Origin: Candidatus Contubernalis alkalaceticus
Lineage (GTDB): Bacteria; Bacillota; Dethiobacteria; SKNC01
Direction of reading: 5' to 3'
DNA length: 64,000 nt
NCBI RefSeq assembly: GCF_022558445.1
Contig: NZ_CP054699.1
Location: 2,248,001 to 2,312,000, forward strand
In this document: in pieces, positions 26,597 to 35,221 of the stretch
How positions within the stretch are numbered: the first letter of the stretch is position 1
How the letters are laid out: every line of letters starts with the position of its first letter
Notes under the pieces: generated by a model
The model's input: only the letters and a program-made list of their open reading frames with translations
Database searches by the model: none
Told to the model about the DNA's origin: nothing
Translations under genes and position numbers: made by a program

Positions 26597-27229
26597 TTAG
26601 TAACAACAAACCTTTGCCTCCAGATGAGAAACGTCCTGAGGATCATGAGTTACTAACACTACAGGTATGTTAGAGTTCCGTAAAAAATCCTTGACCTCAT
26701 CCCTCAAGATCTGTCTCATTGGAGCGTCAACCGCAGTAAAGGGTTCATCCAAAAGAAGAACCCTGGGCTTTGCCGCTATAGCCCTGATCAGGGACACCCT
26801 CTGCTTTTCCCCACCAGAAAGCTGCCCTGGGAATTTATGCTTTAAATCAACCAGCCCCACACTCTGCAGTAATTGCTCAATAATTAGCTCCCTGACTCCC
26901 CTGTCTCTCTCTTGTAACCCGAAAGAAACATTTGCAGCTACAGAAAGATGTGGGAAAAGAGCGTAATTCTGAGGAACATATCCTATCTTTCTTTTTCTAG
27001 CAGAAAGATTAATTCCAGCCCCGGTATCTAAAAGAACCTGGTCGTCAACAGTAATCTTCCCCAGTTCAGGCTCAATAAGCCCGGCGATACATTTCAAGGT
27101 CAAGCTTTTGCCGGCACCAGAAGGACCCAAAAGGGTGATTACCTCTCCTTTATCCACCGACCATTCCTTTTGCAATTTAAAACAACCAAATTTCTTATTT
27201 ATTTTAATTTTTAACAAAATACTCACCAC
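26597..27229 (-). CDS. modC: Molybdate ABC transporter ATP-binding protein, short form
   Basis: A 210-aa ABC ATPase that energises molybdate import. Walker A GPSGAGKS (35-42), Q-loop VPQNYALF, signature LSGGEKQR, Walker B VLLLDEPF and H-loop VTHD are all present. The protein stops at ...LEAKVCCY, soon after the H-loop, and so lacks the C-terminal Mop/TOBE molybdate-binding domain of E. coli ModC (about 350 aa). The catalytic core is complete and could function. It starts with GTG overlapping the end of modB by seven bases. It is the last gene of the nif operon; the IS element sits 60 bp downstream. Confidence 0.88.
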   Translation of the reverse strand: MVSILLKIKINKKFGCFKLQKEWSVDKGEVITLLGPSGAGKSLTLKCIAGLIEPELGKITVDDQVLLDTGAGINLSARKRKIGYVPQNYALFPHLSVAANVSFGLQERDRGVRELIIEQLLQSVGLVDLKHKFPGQLSGGEKQRVSLIRAIAAKPRVLLLDEPFTAVDAPMRQILRDEVKDFLRNSNIPVVLVTHDPQDVSHLEAKVCCY

Positions 27230-27882
27230 TTTTTTAATTGATCTAAAAAGTTAAGACTCATCAAAATAACTACGGTTGAAATACTGATTAGTAATACTAA
27301 AAACCCCGCCAACTGGCTGTTCCCAGACTGCACAGCATCATAAATAGCAATGGATAAGGTCTGGGTTTTACCCGGAATATTTCCAGCAACCATCAAAGTT
27401 GCTCCAAACTCTCCCATAGAACGGGCAAAGGCCAGCACCACACCAGCTAACAGCCCCCTTCTTGCCAGGGGAAGGGTTATGGTAAAGAAAATCTGTATTT
27501 CCGTTTTTCCAAGGGTGCGGGCCACATCCTCCAGGTCTTTATCTACTGTCTCCACCGCGGCCTGGAAATTTCTTGACAGCAGGGGAAAAGCAACAACGGC
27601 TGCGGCAATAACCGCCGCCTGCCAGGTAAACACCAGACTTATCCCCAACTGCTCCTGAAGAAAACGACCTGGAAAGCTCTGCCTTCCTAAAAGAACCAGT
27701 AAATAATAACCCAAAACCGTAGGGGGCAGTACCATAGGCAGAGCTGCCAGAGAGGATAAGAGAGATTTTCCGGGTATTTTCCCCCGGGCCATCAGCCATC
27801 CAAAGGGCACTCCTGTGAGGACCACAATTAGAGTGGAACATACGGCTATTTTTAGAGTCAATAGAATTGGAAACCAGTTCAC
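27223..27882 (-). CDS. modB: Molybdate ABC transporter permease
   Basis: A 219-aa permease with five or six membrane helices and the EAA-type cytoplasmic loop (EDVARTLGKTEIQIFFTITLPLARRGLLAG) that contacts ModC; PMVLPPTVLGYYLL is typical of ModB. The open frame extends to an ATG at 27924, but that has no ribosome site, while a GTG at 27882 stands eight bases behind GGGAGGG and begins the first helix region (NWFPILLTLKIAV), so I prefer it. Confidence 0.9.
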   Translation of the reverse strand: MNWFPILLTLKIAVCSTLIVVLTGVPFGWLMARGKIPGKSLLSSLAALPMVLPPTVLGYYLLVLLGRQSFPGRFLQEQLGISLVFTWQAAVIAAAVVAFPLLSRNFQAAVETVDKDLEDVARTLGKTEIQIFFTITLPLARRGLLAGVVLAFARSMGEFGATLMVAGNIPGKTQTLSIAIYDAVQSGNSQLAGFLVLLISISTVVILMSLNFLDQLKKW

Positions 27883-27940
27883 AGCCTTTCCCTCCCTGAT
27901 AACTTTATTTTTAAGCTGCACCATTGTGATCTTAACAAAT

Positions 27941-28723
27941 TCAAGGTAGGAAAAAGCAGTAACTCTTCATAATAGTCCTGCCTGTATCACTCTCCATAAA
28001 CTGGATGAATTTCAAAGCCTCCTCCTGATTAGGGGAACCTGCTACCACCGCCATCATCTGCTCCAAAGGTTTGTGTAGAGACTCATCAATTATATAATAA
28101 TCAATATCTAAAACATCCACTAATGACAAGGCTATAATTCCCACCGGGGCATTACCGCTCTGTATAAACTTAAGCGTCTGAGACACGTTTTCCCCATATA
28201 CCATTTTTTCCTCTAAAACCTGCCAAACCTCTGCGCTCTCCAGGGCTTCCTTAGCTGCCTGGCCATAGGGAGCATGGTTGGGATTGGCTATAGCCATCCG
28301 TTCAATATCAGAGAACAATAAATCTTCCAGTGAAGTTATTTTCAGTCCGGATTTTTTGTTGACCGCAAGCACAATCCTGCCTCTAGCATACAATTTCTGG
28401 GATTTTTCAATCAAATGACCCGATTGCTCCAGTTGCTCTACCCATTGCCTGTTTGCAGAAAAAAATAGGTCTATGGGTGCTCCATGCATAATTTGCTGAG
28501 ACAAATTTCCTGACGACCCGAAAAGAAAGGTGACGGTAACCCCGGTTTGTTCCTCAAACAAACCACCCAATTCTTGAAAAGCAAAATATAGGTCCGAAGC
28601 TGCAGCTACAGTTAATTCTTTCTGATGGCCCTCGGCCTCTCCAGGGAAGAAGCGGGTATAGCTTCCTATGAGAATAATAACAAAAACCGTTATTAATGTG
28701 ATCAAAATCATTTTTCGCAGCAC
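27941..28723 (-). CDS. modA: Molybdate-binding protein ModA
   Basis: A 260-aa extracytoplasmic solute-binding protein. An N-terminal hydrophobic helix (6-22) anchors or exports it; there is no lipobox cysteine. The binding-fold signatures are clear: ELTVAAASDLYFAFQELG, FLFGSSGNLSQQI, GAPIDLFFSAN, IANPNHAPYGQAAKEAL, KMVYGENVSQTLKFIQSG. It captures molybdate for ModBC and so feeds nitrogenase cofactor synthesis. The start is GTG behind AGGAGG. It follows the anfO-like gene by about 30 bp in the nif operon. Confidence 0.93.
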   Translation of the reverse strand: MLRKMILITLITVFVIILIGSYTRFFPGEAEGHQKELTVAAASDLYFAFQELGGLFEEQTGVTVTFLFGSSGNLSQQIMHGAPIDLFFSANRQWVEQLEQSGHLIEKSQKLYARGRIVLAVNKKSGLKITSLEDLLFSDIERMAIANPNHAPYGQAAKEALESAEVWQVLEEKMVYGENVSQTLKFIQSGNAPVGIIALSLVDVLDIDYYIIDESLHKPLEQMMAVVAGSPNQEEALKFIQFMESDTGRTIMKSYCFFLP

Positions 28724-28755
28724 AACCCACCCCTCCTAACCTTTGTCTACAGTAT

Positions 28756-29391
28756 CTATTTTTCATCACAGGTCTTTTTTGTAATCGTTATTTTTATTTC
28801 ATTTTCACTAACCTGATCCACCCTGCTGTTCAAGTCATTAACCATCAGGTCCCCCTCCAACCAGGGAGGGACATGGCCGGCAGTAACCTCCAGTTCATAG
28901 AACCTGCCCTTCTGCAAATAGGGCCGTAGCACCTGCTTGCTGGTTATCCCCAGGTCTTTTTCTTGGATTTCCTTTATGGAAATAATATAGCGTCCTGGAA
29001 AAACCTCTAAGGGGATCGGCAAAATATCCTTTAATTTTCTTTCTGACTCCCTGCTTTTTTCCTCTTCTTCACTTTCAATAATTAAATCTAAAAAATCTTG
29101 TGGTCTTCCTTCAATTTCCCAGAGATTACATCCATGTTTCTCTAATGAAAAATAGGGAATACCGGCTATGGATGCGCCTACAAAAATTCTGCATTCCCCT
29201 AAAAAATCCGTAATGTTGTCCATTCGCTTTCGCAGCTCCTTAAGGCTTAATATTTTATCCCCAAAAAGCCCTTTTTCTCGAAGCACTTTCCATGCACCTT
29301 TAATTTTCCGATAAATTACAATTTTCCCATCCTGTTCAAAAGAAGCAGTAACTCCTGATTGATCTTCATACACCGCGATTTCTCTGGTCAT
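28756..29391 (-). CDS. AnfO family nitrogenase accessory protein
   Basis: A 211-aa soluble protein whose first 110 residues match the AnfO pattern as I recall it: IAVYEDQSGVTASFEQDGKI, a W-K-V strand, then LGECRIFVGASIAGIPYFSLEKHGCNLWEIEG and a downstream PQDFLDLII. AnfO was first seen beside the Fe-only nitrogenase, and relatives occur in nif clusters of anaerobes; the biochemical role is unknown. A separate C-terminal part (about 125-211) is less familiar. It is between the [2Fe-2S] protein and modA in one operon. Family assignment is by pattern only. Confidence 0.75.
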   Translation of the reverse strand: MTREIAVYEDQSGVTASFEQDGKIVIYRKIKGAWKVLREKGLFGDKILSLKELRKRMDNITDFLGECRIFVGASIAGIPYFSLEKHGCNLWEIEGRPQDFLDLIIESEEEEKSRESERKLKDILPIPLEVFPGRYIISIKEIQEKDLGITSKQVLRPYLQKGRFYELEVTAGHVPPWLEGDLMVNDLNSRVDQVSENEIKITITKKTCDEK

Positions 29392-29458
29392 TCACCCTCT
29401 CCCCTTTCCATAGAGCCAGTTCACTTTTATAGTGTAAAGTAACCCTTTTTTAAGACAT

Positions 29459-29770
29459 TCAATTTATTTCCAGGGATTTTACTGGACTTCCCCCTTCAAT
29501 ATGTTCATCCATGATTACCTCTATATCATCACTTGTTACTCCACCGTACCAAACGTTATGAGGATAGACTACAACCACAGGGCCTTTTTCACAAATTCCA
29601 AAGCAGCCGGTATGGGTCACAAGAACATCTCCCCCCAGCCCCCGTTCTTCAATTTCCTCCATGAATTCCTCCAGCAGATTTACAGAGTTTTTAGAATGAC
29701 AAAAACCCTTCTGCTGCCCATTTATTCTGGAACTGGAACAAATAAATACATGATATTTTGGTTTTTTCAC
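29459..29770 (-). CDS. Thioredoxin-like [2Fe-2S] ferredoxin of the nif operon
   Basis: A 103-aa protein of the thioredoxin-like [2Fe-2S] type. Four cysteines fit the cluster pattern: C11, C24 and the pair C56/C60 (HTGCFGICEKGPVVVVYP). Such ferredoxins occur directly behind nifB in many nitrogenase clusters and are thought to pass electrons or protect the enzyme. It starts with GTG behind AGGAGTGA. It lies about 100 bp after nifB and 70 bp before the AnfO-like gene. Confidence 0.88.
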   Translation of the reverse strand: MKKPKYHVFICSSSRINGQQKGFCHSKNSVNLLEEFMEEIEERGLGGDVLVTHTGCFGICEKGPVVVVYPHNVWYGGVTSDDIEVIMDEHIEGGSPVKSLEIN

Positions 29771-29874
29771 CTAAAAATCACTCCTCATATGATTTTGAAC
29801 CGTCACCTGGCATCACATCATCTTCTCTTCGGCCCATAGCCCACTTTAGAGAACACTGTAAACATCCCCATGTT

Positions 29875-30783
29875 TTACTGGCTAATCGCTTTTTCAGTCT
29901 GCATAAACTCCACAGATCGATCCTCTCCCAATAAGCCGACAGCATCAGCCCGGCACTGCCTGCAGTGACGCATCTGCTTCAGATCTGTTTCACAAAGATT
30001 CCTCATATTGTCCAGCTCGTCTAAGCTGGTCTGTGGATAATTTTCAAAGGGGCTGCCAAAAGCTGGAATTAGCGGCATAATATTATTTATGAAAACACCC
30101 GCCTTCTTTAAACCCTTAACAGTATCCGGAATATGATGGGTATTGATATCTTTAATCATGACTATGTTTGCTTTCACCACCACCCCTTCATCCACCAGCT
30201 GCCTTATCCCTTGAAATTGATTATTAACCAGCAGTTCAGCACCCTCTAAGCCTTTATAAACCATTCTTTTATAACTGACATAACTGTAAATCTTCCTTCC
30301 CACCCGGGGGTCCAAACAATTAACCGTAACCGTTATATGACTCACTCCTAAGTCTACTATTTTTTGAGCCAGGTCCGGAAGCATTAGTCCATTGGTGGAC
30401 AGACAGAAAATAATTTCCGGATCAACCTTTTTAATCAATTTTATAGTCTCTTTTGTATTCTCCCAGTTGGCCAGGGCATCTCCCGGGCCGGCTATTCCCA
30501 CCACACTGAGCCGCGGAATTTTATTTCTTACTTGAATAAATTTTTTTTGGGCAGAAGTAGGAGAAAGAACTGTACTGGTTACCCCCGGCCGGCTTTCATT
30601 TGCACAATCATATTTACGGCTGCAGTAATTACATTTAATATTACACCGGGGTGCCACTGGAAGATGCATTCTGGCATATTTATGATGGGCTTCATAAGAA
30701 AAACAGGGATGCTTTCCAGTTTTAATCAATTTTTCTGGATTACTTTTTTTAACATCTGTGAAACAGGTTTCACGACAGTTCAT
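29875..30783 (-). CDS. nifB: Nitrogenase cofactor biosynthesis protein NifB
   Basis: A 302-aa radical SAM enzyme that builds NifB-co, the carbide-containing 8Fe core of the nitrogenase cofactor. The radical SAM motif is CNIKCNYC (near 46-53), the N-terminal HPCFSYEAHHKYARMHLPVAPRC is typical, and AGPGDALANW and TVNCLDP follow. It is the short, NifX-less form, as in archaea and many Clostridia. C-terminal HCRQCRADAVGLLGEDR carries further cluster-binding cysteines. The ATG at 30783 overlaps the nifN stop (ATGA), so translation is coupled; GAGGTGG precedes it. Confidence 0.95.
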   Translation of the reverse strand: MNCRETCFTDVKKSNPEKLIKTGKHPCFSYEAHHKYARMHLPVAPRCNIKCNYCSRKYDCANESRPGVTSTVLSPTSAQKKFIQVRNKIPRLSVVGIAGPGDALANWENTKETIKLIKKVDPEIIFCLSTNGLMLPDLAQKIVDLGVSHITVTVNCLDPRVGRKIYSYVSYKRMVYKGLEGAELLVNNQFQGIRQLVDEGVVVKANIVMIKDINTHHIPDTVKGLKKAGVFINNIMPLIPAFGSPFENYPQTSLDELDNMRNLCETDLKQMRHCRQCRADAVGLLGEDRSVEFMQTEKAISQ

Positions 30784-32168
30784 TCTTTCCACCTCAATTC
30801 TGCTCCAATTAATTCCTTGTTTTCTCCCCGATAAAAACTTTCATACATTTTTCTCCGATAGTTATTTAGCTTATTTTCCAGCAAAGTGTTAGTAATTCTG
30901 TCTAAAAACATGGCCGTTCCGTTGTACCCTACCGAAAGCAGCCGCTGTCCCCCTACCCGGTCGTGAATGGGAAATCCAAACCTGACCAGAGGAATTCCCT
31001 CTTTTTCTGTGAGATATTTGCCTTCAGAAGAACCTATAGCAATATTTGCCTTGTACTCCACCGCTTTCTCCCGGATACTAACAAAGTCAGCCCCCGTTAG
31101 AAAACAAGCTTCTCTATTTAATTGGTTAAACCGGGGCTGAAGCAGCTGCTGCAGCCTGGTATTCTTACTGCCGGAGGCCACCACCACTGGAAACACTCCA
31201 TTTTCCAGACAAACACCGACAGCAGCCAGAACCAGTTCTGGATCTCCAAATAGGATACTTCTTCCCTGGAAATTGTATTTATGGGAGTCAATCATGGCAT
31301 CCAATAGTCGTCCTCTTTCTTCCCCCAGGCTCCGGGGAATTTCTTTCCCGGTTATTCTTTTGACTGTATTAAGGAAAATATCGGTATTTTCCAATCCCAG
31401 CGGAATTGGGGTCTCGTATAGGGGTACACCAAATTCCTTTTCCAGATAAGCTCCTGCCGTAGGTTGTTTTCCAGCTGTAAGTACTGTCTGTACTGTAGCT
31501 ACAGCTCCCGACATACTTTGAATATCAGAGATTTTAGTGCCACCGGTGGGCATTTTTTGATATGGTTTAACAAAAGATTGGTCCAAGGTATTGGAATAAT
31601 CTGGAAAAAGGGTAAAATCAACCCCCATTATATTTAGAATTCTCTTAATCTCCCGGATATCTGCCGGGCTAATATTAGGCACAATTACATTTATTTTGTT
31701 ATGTCCAGGACTCTTTTTGGCCAGGGCCGCCACAATTTGATGACAAGCTTTTAAATATCCCTCACTGTGGCTTCCCCCATAGCCCGGAGTAGATACCGCT
31801 GCTGCCGAAAGGTGGACAAGTCCTTTCTCCTTCAAATAGGCCGATACAATTCTATCAACATCCTCTCCGATGGTCTCTGCCAGGCAGGTGGTCAGCACCC
31901 CTATAAATTTTGGATTATATATTTTAATGACATTATCTAGTCCCTGCTTTAAATTCTTTTCCCCTCCATAGATGGTCCCCTTTTCATTTAAAGAGGAGGA
32001 AGCTACATCCACCGGTTCATTGAAATGCTCGGCAATATGCCTGCGCATATATGTAGCACAGCCCTGGGAACCATGAAGAATTACCATAGACTTTTCCACC
32101 CCTTTAAAGGAGAAAATGCCACCCATAGGCATGCACATATGACATGAGTTCTCGTTTACTTTTTTCAT
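30780..32168 (-). CDS. nifN: Nitrogenase cofactor scaffold NifN
   Basis: A 462-aa NifN that with NifE forms the tetramer on which the FeMo cofactor is completed. The beta-like signatures are NSCHMCMPMGGIFSFKGV, HGSQGCATYMRRH, SLNEKGTIYGGEKNL, TTCLAETIGEDV, and PDYSNTLDQ. The frame is open for 46 codons upstream, but that part has no coding character and includes a hairpin; the ATG at 32168 is preceded by GGAAGGAGAG and gives the normal start. It is separate from nifB, unlike the fused NifN-B of Clostridium pasteurianum. Confidence 0.94.
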   Translation of the reverse strand: MKKVNENSCHMCMPMGGIFSFKGVEKSMVILHGSQGCATYMRRHIAEHFNEPVDVASSSLNEKGTIYGGEKNLKQGLDNVIKIYNPKFIGVLTTCLAETIGEDVDRIVSAYLKEKGLVHLSAAAVSTPGYGGSHSEGYLKACHQIVAALAKKSPGHNKINVIVPNISPADIREIKRILNIMGVDFTLFPDYSNTLDQSFVKPYQKMPTGGTKISDIQSMSGAVATVQTVLTAGKQPTAGAYLEKEFGVPLYETPIPLGLENTDIFLNTVKRITGKEIPRSLGEERGRLLDAMIDSHKYNFQGRSILFGDPELVLAAVGVCLENGVFPVVVASGSKNTRLQQLLQPRFNQLNREACFLTGADFVSIREKAVEYKANIAIGSSEGKYLTEKEGIPLVRFGFPIHDRVGGQRLLSVGYNGTAMFLDRITNTLLENKLNNYRRKMYESFYRGENKELIGAELRWKE

Positions 32169-32241
32169 TTCCCTTCTCTCCTTCCTGACTAATAACAAAA
32201 CAAGGGGAGGTTTCTTTTGTCTTATTTTCATGACTGGGTGG

Positions 32242-32268
32242 TGCTGCTGCTTTATAATAGCAGCAGCA
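32242..32268 (-). other. Stem-loop in the nifE-nifN gap
   Basis: TGCTGCTGCT pairs with AGCAGCAGCA (10 bp) around a 7-nt loop, about 75 nt ahead of the nifN start. There is no T-run, so it is more likely a processing or stability hairpin than a terminator. Confidence 0.7.
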
Positions 32269-32306
32269 GTCTCTATCCAAAAATAATACCCAGGCGAAAA
32301 AAACAA

Positions 32307-33665
32307 TTACTTCAAATACTTCCATACCGGAGAACATAGTGTAGAATATACCTCCCCGGCGAAATTAACAGCTCCGGCAAAGCCGCTTAAAGGGTGTTTT
32401 CGATCATGATTATGGTCGATAAAAGCAATCCCCAACTTGTAAGCCAGAGGCCTTTCCTTCACTCCTCCCACCAAAAGATGAGCTTCCTTTTCCATCATAA
32501 ACTTTTCCAGTTCAGTGGGATTGGCATCATCCAGGACCACCGTTCCCTCCTCCACCATATCACTGATAGTCTCATATTCCTCCGGCCTCCCGGTCTGGGT
32601 CCCAACCATCACTACTTCGATGCCAATCTCCCGGAACTGCTTGATTAAAGAGATGGCTTTAAAACCTCCCCCCACGTAAACCGCGGCCTTTTTCCCCTGA
32701 AATTCCCTCCGGTAACCTTCTATCAGAGGTTTTACGATTTCTTCTTCCCTATTAATCAACTCCTCCGCCGCTTTCACGGCCTTATGGCTGTTAAAAAACT
32801 CAGCGATTCTCAAAAGAGAACCAGATGTATCCTCCACCCCTAGAAAAGAAATATTCATATAGGGGATTCCAAACATCTCCTCCATTTCTTTAGCCAAAAA
32901 AGCCATGGAACCAGCACACTGAATAATGTTTAAAGATGCTTTAGGTGCATCCTTTAAAGACCTGTAGGTGGAATCTCCTGTAAAGTTTGTATTCACCTTT
33001 ATTCCCAAAGGGTGGAGATAATTTTGAATAATCCAGGCCTCCCCCGCCAGGTTAAAATCCCCCAGGTAGTTAACACTCATTGGTATTTTCTCTACTTTAT
33101 TATTGTCCTGATTAACTCCCGAATTAATCAAGCGGAGCAGAGCATGGCAGGCGGCCCGGTATCCGGCGGCCTTGTTTCCGATAAAACCGCTGGACTCCAC
33201 AGGAATTACCTCTATCCCATGCCTTAAGGAGGCGTTTTTACAGACGGCTTCCAGATCATCCCCGATCACCCCCACAATACAGGTGGCATATACAAAAACC
33301 AGTTTTGTCGGGTATTTTTCCACCAGCTGGTCGATGGCTGCTGTCAACTTTTTTTCTCCGCCAAAGATTACATCTTCCTCCTGCAGGTCGGTAGAAAAAC
33401 TGTTCCGGTACAGTTCCGAACCGCTGCTGAGGCTGCCCCGAATATCCCAGGTATAGCTGGCACAGCCGATGGGGCCGTGCACCAGGTGTACCGCATCTGT
33501 AACAGGATTCAATACCACCCGGGCACCGCAGTAAACACAGGCCCGCTGGCTGACACAGCCGGCGATGCTGTCGCTATCACATTTTAGACTCTTCTTCTGC
33601 CTTCCTTTAGTATGAATAAAGTCTTTCCTTTCTTCAACAATTGAACCGGGCTCAAACACACTCAT
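32307..33665 (-). CDS. nifE: Nitrogenase cofactor scaffold NifE
   Basis: A 452-aa alpha-like partner of NifN. Signatures: GCVSQRACVYCGARVVLNPV at the N-terminus, HGPIGCASYTWDIRGS, FSTDLQEEDVIFGGEKKL, YATCIVGVIGDDL and, later, LNIIQCAGSMAFLA at the position of the NifD cofactor cysteine. It holds the maturing cofactor before transfer to NifDK. The start ATG is behind AAGGAGAGG. Between it and nifK lies 160 bp with a short tandem repeat. Confidence 0.95.
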   Translation of the reverse strand: MSVFEPGSIVEERKDFIHTKGRQKKSLKCDSDSIAGCVSQRACVYCGARVVLNPVTDAVHLVHGPIGCASYTWDIRGSLSSGSELYRNSFSTDLQEEDVIFGGEKKLTAAIDQLVEKYPTKLVFVYATCIVGVIGDDLEAVCKNASLRHGIEVIPVESSGFIGNKAAGYRAACHALLRLINSGVNQDNNKVEKIPMSVNYLGDFNLAGEAWIIQNYLHPLGIKVNTNFTGDSTYRSLKDAPKASLNIIQCAGSMAFLAKEMEEMFGIPYMNISFLGVEDTSGSLLRIAEFFNSHKAVKAAEELINREEEIVKPLIEGYRREFQGKKAAVYVGGGFKAISLIKQFREIGIEVVMVGTQTGRPEEYETISDMVEEGTVVLDDANPTELEKFMMEKEAHLLVGGVKERPLAYKLGIAFIDHNHDRKHPLSGFAGAVNFAGEVYSTLCSPVWKYLK

Positions 33666-33785
33666 CTTTTACCTCTCCTTTATGATAGGCGAAATATGGA
33701 ATTAAAGCAGAGCAGTATTGCCTTATATCTGGTTTCTCATCCCGCTGAATTAATAAAACTACCTGATTAAAATGGATCTATTCCA

Positions 33786-33822
33786 ACACCTCACTTCCCA
33801 CTTCCCACTTCCCACTTCTCAA
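33786..33822. repeat. Tandem octamer repeat
   Basis: The unit CTTCCCAC is repeated about four times in the gap between nifK and nifE. No function is evident. Confidence 0.7.
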
Positions 33823-33827
33823 TGGAG

Positions 33828-35192
33828 CTACATAACCAGTTCAAAGTCCTCTTCTGCCGCATCCCGGTCAGCTCTATCCAATAGAGCTCCGCTTATCATT
33901 TCTATTAATCTCATGGCTCCCCGGTATCCTACCACCGGAAGATAAGAATGAACACTGCGGTCCATCACCGGAAATCCCAGCCGGACAAAGGGAATATCCT
34001 CCGCCCGGGCAATATACTTACCGTAAGTATTTCCTATCAGCAGGTCTACCGGGCCGTTTTTAATCCACTGATGCAGTTCAAACAGATCCCCGGCCGCCCT
34101 AACCTTTCCTTCCACCCCGGCCGCTTTCAGCATGGTGTTTATTTCTTTCTCAAAAAGCGCTCCGGGTGAACCGGTGAGAACGTAAGCAGGAATCATCCCC
34201 AGGCTCAACAAAAATTCTGTCATAGCAGTTAACATATCCGGATCCCCGAAAAGGGCCACTTTCCTGCCGTGGAAATGAAAATGGGTATCTGTCATTATAT
34301 CCACCAGCTGTCCCCGCTCCTCCTCCAGCTCATAGGGAATATCCTGGATAAATCGATTTCGTAGAGTCATTAAAAATTCATCAGTAGCTTTAATACCAAC
34401 AGGTGTCCTTAAAACTACCGGCGGAACACTACATTTTCGGTCCAACAGGAAAGCTGCTTCACTGGAGGCAAAAAATCCTAAGGCTATGGTAAATTTAGAA
34501 CTGCCAGAATCTTGGATATCCTTAACCCGGGCGCCACCCCGGGGAAACATTTGGTACCTACCGGTCATAGGAGAATCTACTACCCCGGTGGTATCGGGAA
34601 ACATAATAAATTTTATTCCCAATTCTTTTAACATCCTTTTAATCTCTCTCATATCTCCGGGATTTACAAAACCTGGTAAGACGTTTACCTGTTCTTTCTT
34701 CTCTTTTTCCCCAGGCTCCACCAGACAGTTGACCATCCCTGTGGTCATATTAGAAAAACCGGTTATATGAGAGCCCACATAACTGGGAGTGCTGGCGTAA
34801 ATAACCCGTTTACCTTCAGGCACCTCAGCAGTGCTGAGAATGGAAGGAATATCATCACCGATGGTCTCCGTCAAACAGGTGGTATGAACAGCCATAATGT
34901 CCGGGTCATAGATTTCAAATACATTTTTTATAGAAGTCTTCAAATTGGCGCCGCCTCCGAAAACCGAAGCTCCCTCTGTAAAAGAACTGGAGGAGGCCAT
35001 GATAGGGTCTCTAAAATGCCGGGTAAGATGCGAACGGTGATAAGAACAGCACCCTTGAGAACCATGGCTGTGAGGAAGACATCGGTAAATACCCAGAGCC
35101 GCATACATAGCCCCGATGGGCTGACAGGTCTTGGCAGGGTTAATCAGGCCGACTTTACGCTGAATCATTTCCTTAGGTGTAGAATCTAACAT
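33828..35192 (-). CDS. nifK: Nitrogenase MoFe protein beta chain
   Basis: A 454-aa NifK, shorter than the Azotobacter type (about 520) because the N-terminal extension is missing, as in Clostridium and methanogens. The P-cluster cysteines are in PAKTCQPIGA (C23), GSQGCCSYHR (C48) and VHTTCLTET (C105). SFTEGASVFGGGANL and FPDTTGVVD are family typical. With NifD it forms the catalytic tetramer. ATG follows GAGGAGGG; 29 bp separate it from nifD. Confidence 0.96.
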   Translation of the reverse strand: MLDSTPKEMIQRKVGLINPAKTCQPIGAMYAALGIYRCLPHSHGSQGCCSYHRSHLTRHFRDPIMASSSSFTEGASVFGGGANLKTSIKNVFEIYDPDIMAVHTTCLTETIGDDIPSILSTAEVPEGKRVIYASTPSYVGSHITGFSNMTTGMVNCLVEPGEKEKKEQVNVLPGFVNPGDMREIKRMLKELGIKFIMFPDTTGVVDSPMTGRYQMFPRGGARVKDIQDSGSSKFTIALGFFASSEAAFLLDRKCSVPPVVLRTPVGIKATDEFLMTLRNRFIQDIPYELEEERGQLVDIMTDTHFHFHGRKVALFGDPDMLTAMTEFLLSLGMIPAYVLTGSPGALFEKEINTMLKAAGVEGKVRAAGDLFELHQWIKNGPVDLLIGNTYGKYIARAEDIPFVRLGFPVMDRSVHSYLPVVGYRGAMRLIEMISGALLDRADRDAAEEDFELVM

Positions 35193-35221
35193 TTTGTTCC
35201 CTCCTCTTCAATGGTTCCACT

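Noticed and set aside
32169-32306. N-terminal extension of NifN
   Set aside because: No coding character, contains a hairpin, and the conserved NifN start is at 32168.
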